A stretch of 64,000 nucleotides of DNA from Candidatus Accumulibacter sp. ACC003 (lineage in GTDB: Bacteria > Pseudomonadota > Gammaproteobacteria > Burkholderiales > Rhodocyclaceae): positions 1 to 64,000 of the forward strand of contig NZ_CAJQTX010000006.1 of assembly GCF_907163085.1 (NCBI RefSeq), read 5' to 3'. Positions within the stretch are counted from its first letter, which is position 1; each line of letters starts with the position of its first letter. Shown here piece by piece: positions 40,019-47,639 of this stretch. The position numbers were made by a program, and so were the translations under genes. The notes below the pieces were generated by a model. The model was not told the DNA's origin, searched no databases, and worked only from the letters and a program-made list of their open reading frames with translations.

Positions 40019-40969
40019 ATGAAACCAGGTCGTTTTTCGCTAGCCGTGATCGCCGCCGCGCTCCTGGCCGTTCCTGCTTACAGCGGCGCGCAGCAGGCCA
40101 GCAGCGCCGAGGCGCCGGTGGCTGCCAAGGCGCCGGCGGCGGTTGCCGAGGCCGCCGCCGACGCAGTCAAAGCTCCTGCCGCCACGGTCGACGCGGCCAA
40201 GGCACCGGCGGCTACGGCGGCGGCTGGCAAGGCGCCGGCTGCCGCTGCCGAGGCGGCTACAGATCCGGCCGTCGCCGCCGAGGCGAGCCCGGCGCCGGTC
40301 ATTGAGCCAGAGGCCGCCGCGGCGCTCAAGCGCAGCAGCGATTTCCTGCAAACGCTGAAGACTTTCAGTGTGCGCATCGATTCGAGCACCGACGAAGTTC
40401 TCGAGGACGGTCAGAAGATCCAGATGGGTTCGGTCGCCGATGTTTCGGTGCTCAAGCCCAATCGTCTGCGCGTGGACGTCGTTGCTGACGACCGCCAGCG
40501 CCAGTTTTACTACGACGGCAAGACGCTGACTCTCTACGCCAAGCCGCTGAACTATTACGCGTCGGTCAAGGCTCCGGCAACGATCAAGGAAATGCTCGAC
40601 TTCGCCGAAACGAAATACGGTCTGGAGTGGCCGCTGGCCGACCTGCTGGCGCCAGAGTCCTTGATGGCCAACATCAAGTCGGGGATGGATCTCGGCAAGA
40701 GTCGCGTCGCTGGCGTGGTCTGCGACCACTATGCCTTCCGCCAGGACGATATCGATTGGCAGATCTGGATCCAGGAAGGCAAGATTCCGCTGCCGAGAAA
40801 AATCGTCATTACCACCCGGGGGGTCGAGGGCGCGCCACAACATGCGTCGGTGCTGAGCTGGAATCTGTCGCCGCGACTGCGTGAAAGCGCCTTCCGTTTT
40901 GCGGCCCCCAAGAGCGCCCAAAAGATCGTCTTTCGCGAGCTGGACGAGCAGCCCGGCAACAAGAATTGA
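40019..40969 (+). CDS. DUF2092-family secreted protein with Ala/Pro-rich leader
   Basis: A 316-residue exported protein. A signal peptide (MKPGRFSLAVIAAALLAVPA) is followed by about 80 residues of low-complexity Ala/Pro/Lys repeats (AKAPAAVAEAAADAVKAPAA in one part). The globular domain then shows LKTFSVRIDSSTDEVLEDGQ, RLRVDVVADDRQRQFYYDG, MLDFAETKYGLEWPLADLL, VAGVVCDHYAFRQDDIDWQI and NLSPRLRESAFRF, which match DUF2092, related to lipoprotein-carrier folds. ATG 40019 follows GGAGAG. It is paired with the NVNRN gene 6 bp downstream. Confidence 0.85.
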   Translation: MKPGRFSLAVIAAALLAVPAYSGAQQASSAEAPVAAKAPAAVAEAAADAVKAPAATVDAAKAPAATAAAGKAPAAAAEAATDPAVAAEASPAPVIEPEAAAALKRSSDFLQTLKTFSVRIDSSTDEVLEDGQKIQMGSVADVSVLKPNRLRVDVVADDRQRQFYYDGKTLTLYAKPLNYYASVKAPATIKEMLDFAETKYGLEWPLADLLAPESLMANIKSGMDLGKSRVAGVVCDHYAFRQDDIDWQIWIQEGKIPLPRKIVITTRGVEGAPQHASVLSWNLSPRLRESAFRFAAPKSAQKIVFRELDEQPGNKN

Positions 40970-40975
40970 GGTGAG

Positions 40976-41440
40976 ATGATGAGCCAAGAGCAAACCCAGA
41001 AACATTCCTCCGGCCGTTGGCCGCGTGCTGTCCTGATGTCGCTGCTGGCCGTCGGCGCGCATGATTTCTTCGCCGCGTCAGAGGCGCATGCGGGGCGCGC
41101 GGTGCACGCCTCGGGGAATACCCGGACGAGCGTCAACCGGAACGCCAACGTCAACCGGAATACGAACGTCAATCGCAACACCAACGTGAACGTCAACCGT
41201 AACGTCAATGTGAATGTGAATCACCGCGGCGGCTACCACCCGGTGGGAACCGCCGTCGCCGTCGGCGCGGCCGTGGCGGTGACGGCCGCCGTCGTCGGCT
41301 CGATAGTCTACTCGCTGCCGCCGAGTTGCTCACCTTACGCCTATGCCGGCGTGACCTACCAGCGATGCGGTGGCACCTACTATCAGCCGCAGTATTCCGG
41401 GAGTTCGGTCACCTACGTGGTCGTCAACCAGCCCTACTGA
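40976..41440 (+). CDS. Exported Asn-rich NVNRN-repeat protein
   Basis: A 154-residue protein with a signal-like N-terminus (VLMSLLAVGAHDFFAASEAHA). An Asn/Val-rich repeat (NVNRNTNVNRNTNVNVNR and similar, about residues 52-82) comes next, then HRGGYHPVG, a hydrophobic helix (AVAVGAAVAVTAAVVGSIVYSL), and a Cys-containing tail (PPSCSPYAYAGVTYQRCGGTYYQPQY). I know no function, but such proteins regularly follow DUF2092 genes in Rhodocyclales (recall). It lies 6 bp after the DUF2092 stop and is likely co-transcribed. Confidence 0.75.
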   Translation: MMSQEQTQKHSSGRWPRAVLMSLLAVGAHDFFAASEAHAGRAVHASGNTRTSVNRNANVNRNTNVNRNTNVNVNRNVNVNVNHRGGYHPVGTAVAVGAAVAVTAAVVGSIVYSLPPSCSPYAYAGVTYQRCGGTYYQPQYSGSSVTYVVVNQPY

Positions 41441-41450
41441 CGGTCCGGCC

Positions 41451-41489
41451 GGCGACGCGGTCGGGCTATCACTGCCCGGCCGCGTCGCC
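41451..41489. terminator. Strong GC hairpin between convergent genes
   Basis: GGCGACGCGGTCGGGC (41451-41466) pairs at 15 of 16 positions with 41474-41489, enclosing a 7-base loop. It sits 10 bp past the NVNRN stop and before the convergent lipoprotein stop. There is no T-run, so it may stop transcription only in part or act as an RNA 3'-end stabiliser. Confidence 0.6.
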
Positions 41490-41512
41490 GCTTGCAGCGC
41501 ATGCTTGGGCTA

Positions 41513-41839
41513 TTACCAGCTCGCCGCGTTGCGTCCGGAGACCGCCAGGCAACTCGACGACCCGAGCTGGCAAACAGAAATATAAGTGGCTTTCTGGCCG
41601 CAGCCGGCGACGCCGATGGTGTATTCGGCGCGCTCGATGCCGTTCCAGAGAACGGGTTGCAGGATATTGCTCGAAAGCACTGTTCCGGTCGCGCTCGGAC
41701 ACGACATCTCGAATTGGCCGCGGCGGACGGCGACCTGCAGCGCCGTGTCCTGCTCGCTGCCGAGCAGCTGCTGATTGCTGGCGCAGCCGGCCACGAGAAG
41801 CGCCACCGCGGTCACGTAAAGCATCGTTTTCTTCGACAT
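41513..41839 (-). CDS. Small lipoprotein, unknown function
   Basis: A 108-residue putative outer-membrane lipoprotein. Signal MSKKTMLYVTAVALLVAGC ends in lipobox VAGC. The mature part has SEQDTALQVAVRRGQFEMSC, SATGTVLSSNILQP, GIERAEYTIGVAGCGQKATYI and CQLGSSSC, with four further Cys that could form two disulfides. I know no family. The start ATG 41839 has AGAGG six bases upstream, and two nearby in-frame starts (41842 and a TTG at 41857) are less well spaced. Converges with the NVNRN gene. Confidence 0.75.
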   Translation of the reverse strand: MSKKTMLYVTAVALLVAGCASNQQLLGSEQDTALQVAVRRGQFEMSCPSATGTVLSSNILQPVLWNGIERAEYTIGVAGCGQKATYISVCQLGSSSCLAVSGRNAASW

Positions 41840-41996
41840 CATGAGCCTCTTTATCAAGTGGTGCTGGTCAAAACGGGAAATAAGGCGATAGCTGCCGCAG
41901 TATCACTGCTTGTCGCCGCGGTCGTCAATCGGAGCGCGTTGCCAGAATTCGCCGATCGGCAAGCGCAATCTTCGTCAGCGGCGCTGTTATCGATAC

Positions 41997-42075
41997 GGAA
42001 TGATGGAGGATACGTTCTCCCGGGCGCCGTCAAGCAACAGCAGGATCGGCAGGTGTGGAAACAGCCCCTTAAGCC
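41997..42075 (-). pseudogene. DDE transposase remnant, 3' segment
   Basis: Read from 42075 leftwards the frame gives GLKGLFPHLPILLLLDGA, matching SDRLKTLFPRLPILLLLDGL of the transposase encoded at 60121. It is interrupted on the right by the Tn5-like IS at 42076 and continues at 43570-43790. This is an old copy of the same transposase family. Confidence 0.75.
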
Positions 42076-43569
42076 CATCCCGTTATACACAACTCACATG
42101 ACATGACGGAGCTCGCGCATATGCTCTACGCCGGAGACGAAATCACGCAAGCGCTGGATGCCGAGCCAGAGGGATTTGACGCCGGGTTCGCCGTCGCCCT
42201 TGCGGGCGAGGAATCCGCCGAGCTGCGCGATCAAACGGATGACCTCGCGAATGCTCGGCACCTTCTTCGGTGGTTTCTTCTTGTTGAGGATAAAGGCGCC
42301 GGCCCATTCCGTTTCGGAGAAGAGCAGATCGGCAGGCCACTGCGGGTGGATGCGTCCCAGGCGGATCAGGCGGGCAAGGCGCCAGGAAACAACCAGATAG
42401 ACCGCCAGAGCCAGTTCCAGCTTGCTCTGGCTGCCCAGTTGCAAGGCCTCGACCCGGCAGCCGTTCTTGAGCACATGGAACAAGGTTTCGATCTCCCAGC
42501 GGCAGCGATACCAGTCGATCAATTCGACGGCCGCCTCAAGATCGGCAACTTTACGATTGGTCAGCAAGCGCCATTCGACCGGCTTGCAGCCGGCGGGCGC
42601 CCCGATTTCCGTGGCGATCAGGCAGGTCACTCTGATGTGGCGGCCGTCCGTGTCACGAGCCGGGAGGTCGACCGCATGGCTTCGCAACTGCTGGCGCACG
42701 ATCCGTTTTGGCTGCCCGTGCCGCGATGCCAGAGTGAATTCGATCTCGCCGAGGGGCGCTTCGGCAAGAGTTGCCGCCCACAGTTTGCCGCCTTGCGGCA
42801 AACAGCGGTTGTGTTTGGCGCGAATCAGCCAGTCGGCCGGCGTTCCCAACGCCTGGGCGCGCTGCATCAGGCCGACGATGTCCGCTTCGCGGTCGGCCAC
42901 ATAGACCAATCGCGTTTGTGGCATCCCCGCCGCGGTTTCGGCGACCCGCTCGTAGCCTTCAATCCAGCGCGTGCTCTCGCTGATGCCCGGCCGGCTTCCG
43001 TCGGCCGCTTTCGCTTCTCTCGCCCACATCCAGGCGTCGATCACCCCGAGCGGTTCACGTTCCGGGGTCACCGCATAGGTCGGGTGCAGATACATGCCGC
43101 GCTGGGCTTCGTACGAGAGCGGCCCGAGTCCTTCGATCTCCTGACCGTTGAAGTCCAGTTCGGTGGTGTCCTGAAGGCACAACACCACCGGGTGTTGTGC
43201 CATGCGCCTTTGGCTGCAATCCATGTGCGGTTGCAGGATCGATTGCCAGTTCAACCCGCGCTTGCCAGCGTGGGCCTGATCGAAGAAACGGTACGCCGCC
43301 ACAGTCTCCGCCCAATCCCCACAGGCGCCTGGTATGCTCGCCGTCGGCTGCTCTGCAAAGCGTGTCGCCAGTTTGATTAGCCTCCGTCTCAGACGTCCGT
43401 CCCCCAGTTCAGCCCCGCCAAATTCGTCTCCCGCCCAGTTTGCCATCGCCCGATCCTTATGAAAATGGGAAAGGGAAAGCAAGGGGTATACCAGACAAAA
43501 TCAGTCAACTATTTGTCAGGGCACATCGGGCGGCCACGTTATGCTGAGTGAGTTGTGTATAACGAGATA
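42076..43569 (-). mobile_element. Tn5/IS50-like IS4-family insertion sequence
   Basis: A 1,494-bp element. The inner terminal repeats CGTTATACACAACTCAC (42081-42097) and GTGAGTTGTGTATAACG (43548-43564) match perfectly; a further five bases on each side are near-matching. The flanks carry a 9-bp target duplication CCTTAAGCC (42067-42075 and 43570-43578), as expected for this family. It sits in the older transposase remnant. Confidence 0.93.
42094..43446 (-). CDS. Tn5-like IS4-family transposase
   Basis: A 450-residue transposase with a Tn5-type N-terminal domain (AGDEFGGAELGDGRLRRRLIKLATRFAEQP) and the DDE residues in LCLQDTTELDF, VADREADIVG, and YRCRWEIETLFHVLKNGCR. The frame is intact. The start ATG 43446 (MANWAGDEF) matches the Tn5-family N-terminus; a further upstream Met at 43482 is less likely. 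The stop codon lies within the left terminal repeat. Confidence 0.94.
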   Translation of the reverse strand: MANWAGDEFGGAELGDGRLRRRLIKLATRFAEQPTASIPGACGDWAETVAAYRFFDQAHAGKRGLNWQSILQPHMDCSQRRMAQHPVVLCLQDTTELDFNGQEIEGLGPLSYEAQRGMYLHPTYAVTPEREPLGVIDAWMWAREAKAADGSRPGISESTRWIEGYERVAETAAGMPQTRLVYVADREADIVGLMQRAQALGTPADWLIRAKHNRCLPQGGKLWAATLAEAPLGEIEFTLASRHGQPKRIVRQQLRSHAVDLPARDTDGRHIRVTCLIATEIGAPAGCKPVEWRLLTNRKVADLEAAVELIDWYRCRWEIETLFHVLKNGCRVEALQLGSQSKLELALAVYLVVSWRLARLIRLGRIHPQWPADLLFSETEWAGAFILNKKKPPKKVPSIREVIRLIAQLGGFLARKGDGEPGVKSLWLGIQRLRDFVSGVEHMRELRHVM

Positions 43570-43790
43570 CCTTAAGCCGTGCGCTAAAGCGTGTATAGGC
43601 ACGTCGTTCGCCGCGCCCTGGGCGAATTCGAGAAGTCGCTGAGCAAGGCGATCACCAGGCCATTGCGCCGGGCAAGACTGGCGTCCAGAAAATAGACGAA
43701 GTACTGGCGAGGGCGTGCTTCATTCTGGCCGCGGGTCCGTTCCTGGCGATTTTCATCCCAGAGCGTGTCGCGGGCGCGTTTTTGCGAGCC
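43570..43790 (-). pseudogene. DDE transposase remnant, 5' segment
   Basis: The frame encodes PGSQKRARDTLWDEN, then QYFVYFLDASLARRNGLVIA, LLSDFSNSPRARR, closely parallel to DGSQKVAGDTLWAEE and QYFVYVLEASLAFHNGLVVP of the transposase at 60121. It is severed from its 3' part (41997-42075) by the Tn5-like IS and lacks the N-terminal coding region. Confidence 0.8.
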
Positions 43791-43845
43791 AGGGGATAAG
43801 CGTGCTGGATGAGATGGCGGCAAAAGACCATGAATGGCCACAAAA

Positions 43846-43873
43846 CGAAGACCCCGCCGAAGCGGGGTCTTCG
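43846..43873 (-). terminator. Intrinsic terminator of the second PEP-CTERM gene
   Basis: The hairpin CGAAGACCCCGC-CGAAG-CGGGGTCTTCG ends 16 bp past the stop of the gene at 43890. Its core equals that of the hairpin at 33502. The outer stem differs by two compensating pairs, so base pairing is preserved. Confidence 0.8.
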
Positions 43874-43889
43874 TCAATTGTGTCGGTGA

Positions 43890-44633
43890 TCAGGCATTCT
43901 TGCGGCGCTCGAATCGGAGTCCTGCAAGGCCGAGGCCGAGCAAGGCCAGCGAACCCGGTTCCGGCACGCTTGTGTCGCTGACAATGAAGTAGGTCATACG
44001 TTCGTCAGCCGGTGAGCATGAGGCATCGCCGGGACATATGACGCCGTTAGGATAAAAGCCGGTCGCGCCCGTCTGGTAAGTGGCACCGTTGTTGCCCTCT
44101 GGACCAAGCTCCAGCACGTTGTACTCGGTCACCCAAGCGAAGGGGCCCATAACGTCGGACAGGAAGTCAATGATGGTGTGCCCATAACCGCTTCCGTCAA
44201 CAATACCGGGCTTGAAGATCAGAACGTCGCCCTTCTTGTCGCCGTCTGGGCCGGTGCAGGCCAAGCCGTCGTCGGTCACGCCGTGATCGCAAACGCCGAT
44301 CGCGCCAGCGGTCAAGCGCAGCGGTGCGATGCCGCCCTTGCCAATCACCTCGTAAGAGATCACCTCCAGGCCAGCATAAGCCGCGTCCACCGTCGACGCG
44401 ATATGGGTCAAGCTGACGTCATAGGGCCCGAAGAAACCGAGAAATGACCCCGATATGTTGCCGTGTTCGTCGAGGGTGATGCTACATCCCCCGACAACAT
44501 CACAGCCAACAAAACCATCGTCGGGACCACCCGCGAAAGGGAACGCCTGTGCTGCGCCTGGCGCCAGAGCAAACAAACCGGCTGCAAGAGCGACTGCTGA
44601 AGCAAGATTTCCTGTACGTAGTTTCAAGGTCAC
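43890..44633 (-). CDS. PEP-CTERM sorting-domain protein (second)
   Basis: A 247-residue secreted protein. The signal peptide is near LASAVALAAGLFALAPGAAQA (cleavage after AQA). The mature part is rich in Gly/Asp with several Cys (GFVGCDVVGGCSITLDEHGN; ICPGDASCSPADERM). The C-terminus is VPEPGSLALLGLGLAGL followed by RFERRK. Exosortase processing and link to the extracellular matrix are family knowledge. I use GTG 44633, behind GAGGGG, because the longer frame extends into non-conserved sequence. It is unrelated in the middle part to the first PEP-CTERM protein. Confidence 0.85.
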   Translation of the reverse strand: MTLKLRTGNLASAVALAAGLFALAPGAAQAFPFAGGPDDGFVGCDVVGGCSITLDEHGNISGSFLGFFGPYDVSLTHIASTVDAAYAGLEVISYEVIGKGGIAPLRLTAGAIGVCDHGVTDDGLACTGPDGDKKGDVLIFKPGIVDGSGYGHTIIDFLSDVMGPFAWVTEYNVLELGPEGNNGATYQTGATGFYPNGVICPGDASCSPADERMTYFIVSDTSVPEPGSLALLGLGLAGLRFERRKNA

Positions 44634-44673
44634 ACCCCTCAAATGAAAATATGACCCACCCGGAAGAATCGAT

Positions 44674-44724
44674 ATGGCACGCTTTGCTTGCCATGGCGCA
44701 ACATTGAGCAAATTTTGTGCCATG
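44674..44724. promoter_or_regulatory. Inverted TGGCA/TGCCA half-sites upstream of the PEP-CTERM gene
   Basis: ATGGCA (44674) and TGCCAT (44689) form one inverted repeat. CATGGCGCAA (44692-44701) and TTGTGCCATG (44715-44724) form another, with one mismatch and 13 bp between arms. They lie 40-90 bp upstream of the GTG start. This looks like an operator cluster, but no known factor is assigned. I tested for a sigma-54 -24/-12 element and the spacing does not fit. Confidence 0.4.
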
Positions 44725-44890
44725 TTTTTAAAATATCCACAAGATCAATTGCTTGCGGTTAGTTTGTTAGCTAAAAGCGTAAGTATTCGGTGAACCCGTA
44801 GCCCCCGCTTTTTTGGTCGGCGTGGTTCAGTCAGCGATTGGCGGGTAGACCGGAAATCTGGACTGGACACAGCAGCGGAAATCCGGCACC

Positions 44891-46591
44891 ATGCGGCGCA
44901 TGGACACGGGTGCGGACATCATTGGCGGAGGATCGGCGGCAAGTCACCGCCAAGTGGCGCCGTTCGCCGAGGTGTTGGTGACGTTGACCAAGGAGCAGGA
45001 AATCAAGCTCCGCTGGGAGGCCAGCTTCTGGCGGAGCCAACATCGACAAGCGCTGGTTCGGTTGGCGCAATCGGAGGCCGCTCATCGGGTGGAAATGGCG
45101 CAAGCGGCGGCGCGCGAGGCGGCCTTGCGCAGCGAACTGGAGCAGGCCAAGGGCAAGATCCGCGATCTGCAAAAACGCCTGTTTGGTCGCAAGTCAGAAC
45201 GCTCTTCGGGAGCCGAGAAGAACCCGGCGGCGGACCAAAAATCGTCGCGAGCTCGAGGTCAGCAACCGGGAGCAGCGGGTCACGGGCGGAACCCGGAAAG
45301 TCACTTGCCGACGCAGATCGAGGTCATCGACATCGACTGCCCGCATTGCCCGGACTGTGGTCTGGGCTACGTCGACTTTCCCGGCACGGAAGACAGTGAA
45401 GTCCTCGAGATCGAGGTCAAGGCCTACCGCCGGAAGATCTGCCGGCGGCGCTACCGGCGGACCTGTCAGTGTTCGGGCGCGCGGGGTATTCTGACCGCGC
45501 CACCGCCGGCACGATTGATCCCGCGTGGAAAGTACGGCGTGTCGATCTGGGTGCACCTGCTGCTGTCGAAGTTCTTGTACGGCCAGCCGACGCATCGGCT
45601 TCTGCGAGACTTGTCCGACCACGGACTGACGCTCTCGGCAGGAACGGTGGCCGGCGGACTGCGTGCCTTGGCACCGCTGTTCGAGCCGCTTGAAGAAGCA
45701 CTGCTTGGCCAACTACGCAGCGAGAAACAGTGGCACGCAGACGAGACCCGCTGGCGGGTCTTTGCCGAGACCGAAGGGAAGGTCGGACATCGCTGGTATT
45801 TCTGGGTGTTCCACGGCCCATCGGTCATCCACTTCGTGCTCGACCCGAGCCGCTCGGCGGCGGTGCCGATCCGGGAGCTCTCCGGTAGCGCCGGAGGAGT
45901 CATCATCTGTGATCGCTATTCGGCCTACAAGAAGCTCGCGCGAGTCCTTGACCACTTCATTCTGGCTTTCTGCTGGGCACATCAGCGGCGTGATTTCCTG
46001 GAACTGGCCAACGCCCATCCGGAGCTCGCGGACTGGGCACTGGCCTGGGTCGAGCAGATCGCTCAGCTCTACCACTTGAATGGACGGCGCCTGGAAGTCC
46101 GTAGCGACCCAGTACAGTGGGCCGAACGCGACCGCGCCTTGCGGCAGGCGATCACGCAAATGGCCAGTCAACGGGAAAGCGAACTGGCGAACCCGGCGCT
46201 CAAAATGCCGGCGAGCAAGGTGCTGCGAAGCATGCGCAAACATTGGTCCGGCCTGACCGTCTTTGTCGACCGCCCCGAGGTGGCGATGGACAATAATGCC
46301 GCCGAGCGCGCACAGCGCACGCCGGTGGTCGCACGCAAGAACTTCTATGGGTCGGGCAGTCTCTGGTCCGGCGCACTCGCCGCGACGATGTTCAGCTTGC
46401 TGCTGACGCTGCGCTTGTGGGGAATCAACCCGCGCACCTGGCTGACGGCGTATCTGGAGGCCTGCGCCGCCAACGGCAACCTGCCGCCGACGGACTTGAG
46501 TGCCTTTCTGCCCTGGGCGATGGCGACCGATCGACTGGCTCAGATGCGTGGCATCCCGGTCGATCAGAGCCGTCCCATCGATAGCTCGTGA
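44891..46591 (+). CDS. IS66-family transposase (TnpC type)
   Basis: A 566-residue IS66 transposase with an N-terminal coiled coil (EAAHRVEMAQAAAREAALRS, ELEQAKGKIRDLQKRLFGRKSE), a zinc-finger-like motif (CPHCPDCGLGYVDF), and DDE residues in QWHADETRWRVF, VIICDRYSAYKKL, and NNAAERAQRTPVVARKNF. The full-length frame is intact. The stop overlaps the start of the DUF4338 gene in GTGA, coupling their translation. Unlike classical IS66 it has no tnpA/tnpB upstream. Confidence 0.95.
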   Translation: MRRMDTGADIIGGGSAASHRQVAPFAEVLVTLTKEQEIKLRWEASFWRSQHRQALVRLAQSEAAHRVEMAQAAAREAALRSELEQAKGKIRDLQKRLFGRKSERSSGAEKNPAADQKSSRARGQQPGAAGHGRNPESHLPTQIEVIDIDCPHCPDCGLGYVDFPGTEDSEVLEIEVKAYRRKICRRRYRRTCQCSGARGILTAPPPARLIPRGKYGVSIWVHLLLSKFLYGQPTHRLLRDLSDHGLTLSAGTVAGGLRALAPLFEPLEEALLGQLRSEKQWHADETRWRVFAETEGKVGHRWYFWVFHGPSVIHFVLDPSRSAAVPIRELSGSAGGVIICDRYSAYKKLARVLDHFILAFCWAHQRRDFLELANAHPELADWALAWVEQIAQLYHLNGRRLEVRSDPVQWAERDRALRQAITQMASQRESELANPALKMPASKVLRSMRKHWSGLTVFVDRPEVAMDNNAAERAQRTPVVARKNFYGSGSLWSGALAATMFSLLLTLRLWGINPRTWLTAYLEACAANGNLPPTDLSAFLPWAMATDRLAQMRGIPVDQSRPIDSS

Positions 46592-47445
46592 AGCCTTATT
46601 GCGGGCGTCACTTTACCGACGACGAACTGCAGGCCCTCTGCCGCCTGATCGAAGCCCATCCTGGCAGCAGCCGCGCGCAACTGTCGCGCCAGGTGTGTGA
46701 GCTCTTCGACTGGCGTAAGCCCAATGGCGAGCTGAAGGATATGACCTGCCGGGTGGCCATGCTGCGTATGCAGGCCGACGGCCTGCTCACCCTGCCGGCG
46801 GCACGACGGGCCGCTCCTCGCCAACCCGAGTATCTGCCTACTCACGCCACCGATCCACAACCGTTGCTCACCCAGCCGGTGCATGAACTGCCGCCGCTGC
46901 GTCTGCATCAGGTCGTCGGTTCGGCGAACTCGCGTCTGTGGAACGAGTACATCGCCCGCTACCACTATCTCGGCCACACGCCCATGGCGGGCAGTCAGAG
47001 CCGCTACTTCGTCTTCGCCGGCGAGACCCTGGTCGCCTTGCTCAGCTTCGGCGCCAGCGCCTGGAAACTCGCCGCGCGCGAGCAATTCATCGGTTGGCAC
47101 GATGAGCAGCGACAAAGGAACCTGCAACTGGTGGTGAACAATGCCCGCTTTCTGATCCTGCCCTGGATCCAGTGCAAGGGCCTGGCCTCCAAGATCCTCT
47201 CGCTTATGCAGCGGCAATTGCCCAAGGACTGGCTGGCGCGCTACGGCTACCGCCCCGTACTACTCGAAACCTTCGTCGAGACGCCCCGCCATCGCGGCAC
47301 CTGCTACCAGGCCGCCAACTGGATCAAGGTCGGCCAAACCGCCGGCCGAGGCAAGAAGTGCCCCACCCGCAAGTCGATCCTCCCGATCAAGGATATCTGG
47401 CTCTATCCCCTTCACCGATCCTTCCGATCAGTCCTCTGCCGCTAA
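46588..47445 (+). CDS. DUF4338 (DruA-like) protein within the IS66 element
   Basis: A 285-residue protein of the DUF4338 family, to which DruA of the Druantia anti-phage system belongs. An N-terminal part (LCRLIEAHPGSSRAQLSRQV; DMTCRVAMLRMQADGLLTLP) resembles a winged helix. The domain then shows YHYLGHTPMAGSQSRYFVFA, FIGWHDEQRQRNLQLVVNNA, RFLILPWIQCKGLASKILS, LLETFVETPRHRGTCYQAAN and GQTAGRGKK. The start GTG 46588 overlaps the transposase stop by 4 bp. Being within the TIRs and target duplication, it is part of the transposon. Whether it helps transposition or protects the host is unknown. Confidence 0.88.
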   Translation: MKPYCGRHFTDDELQALCRLIEAHPGSSRAQLSRQVCELFDWRKPNGELKDMTCRVAMLRMQADGLLTLPAARRAAPRQPEYLPTHATDPQPLLTQPVHELPPLRLHQVVGSANSRLWNEYIARYHYLGHTPMAGSQSRYFVFAGETLVALLSFGASAWKLAAREQFIGWHDEQRQRNLQLVVNNARFLILPWIQCKGLASKILSLMQRQLPKDWLARYGYRPVLLETFVETPRHRGTCYQAANWIKVGQTAGRGKKCPTRKSILPIKDIWLYPLHRSFRSVLCR

Positions 47446-47639
47446 CCCGCCTCGGCAATGGCGCTGGCGCGCTACGGGTTGGCCGAATACTTACCTAAAA
47501 GCAAGCAATTGATAGGGATGTGTAAAAATTTACGACAAGATTCGCGCCTGGTACTTGTGTTACGGCCGTGTGGCAAAAAATGGTGTGCGCGGCGGCGTGA
47601 ATTTCGGTGGAATTAGTATTGAGTATTGGGAGGTTTGAA

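Larger units (their letters stand above)
44779..47494 (+). mobile_element. IS66-family element carrying transposase plus DUF4338 gene
   Basis: A 2,716-bp element. The terminal inverted repeats begin GTAAGTATTCGG and end AACCCGTAGC (44779-44802), mirrored at 47471-47494, 22 of 24 positions identical. An 8-bp target duplication CTAAAAGC flanks it (44771-44778 and 47495-47502), matching IS66. It contains a TnpC-type transposase and a DUF4338 gene; tnpA and tnpB are absent, as in the ISBst12 subgroup. The perfect duplication shows that both genes moved together. Confidence 0.95.

Noticed and set aside
44674-44694. Sigma-54 promoter (TGGCAC-N5-TTGC) upstream of the PEP-CTERM gene
   Set aside because: TGGCAC is present, but the distance between GG and GC is 8 or 12, not 10, and the orientation is opposite to the gene.
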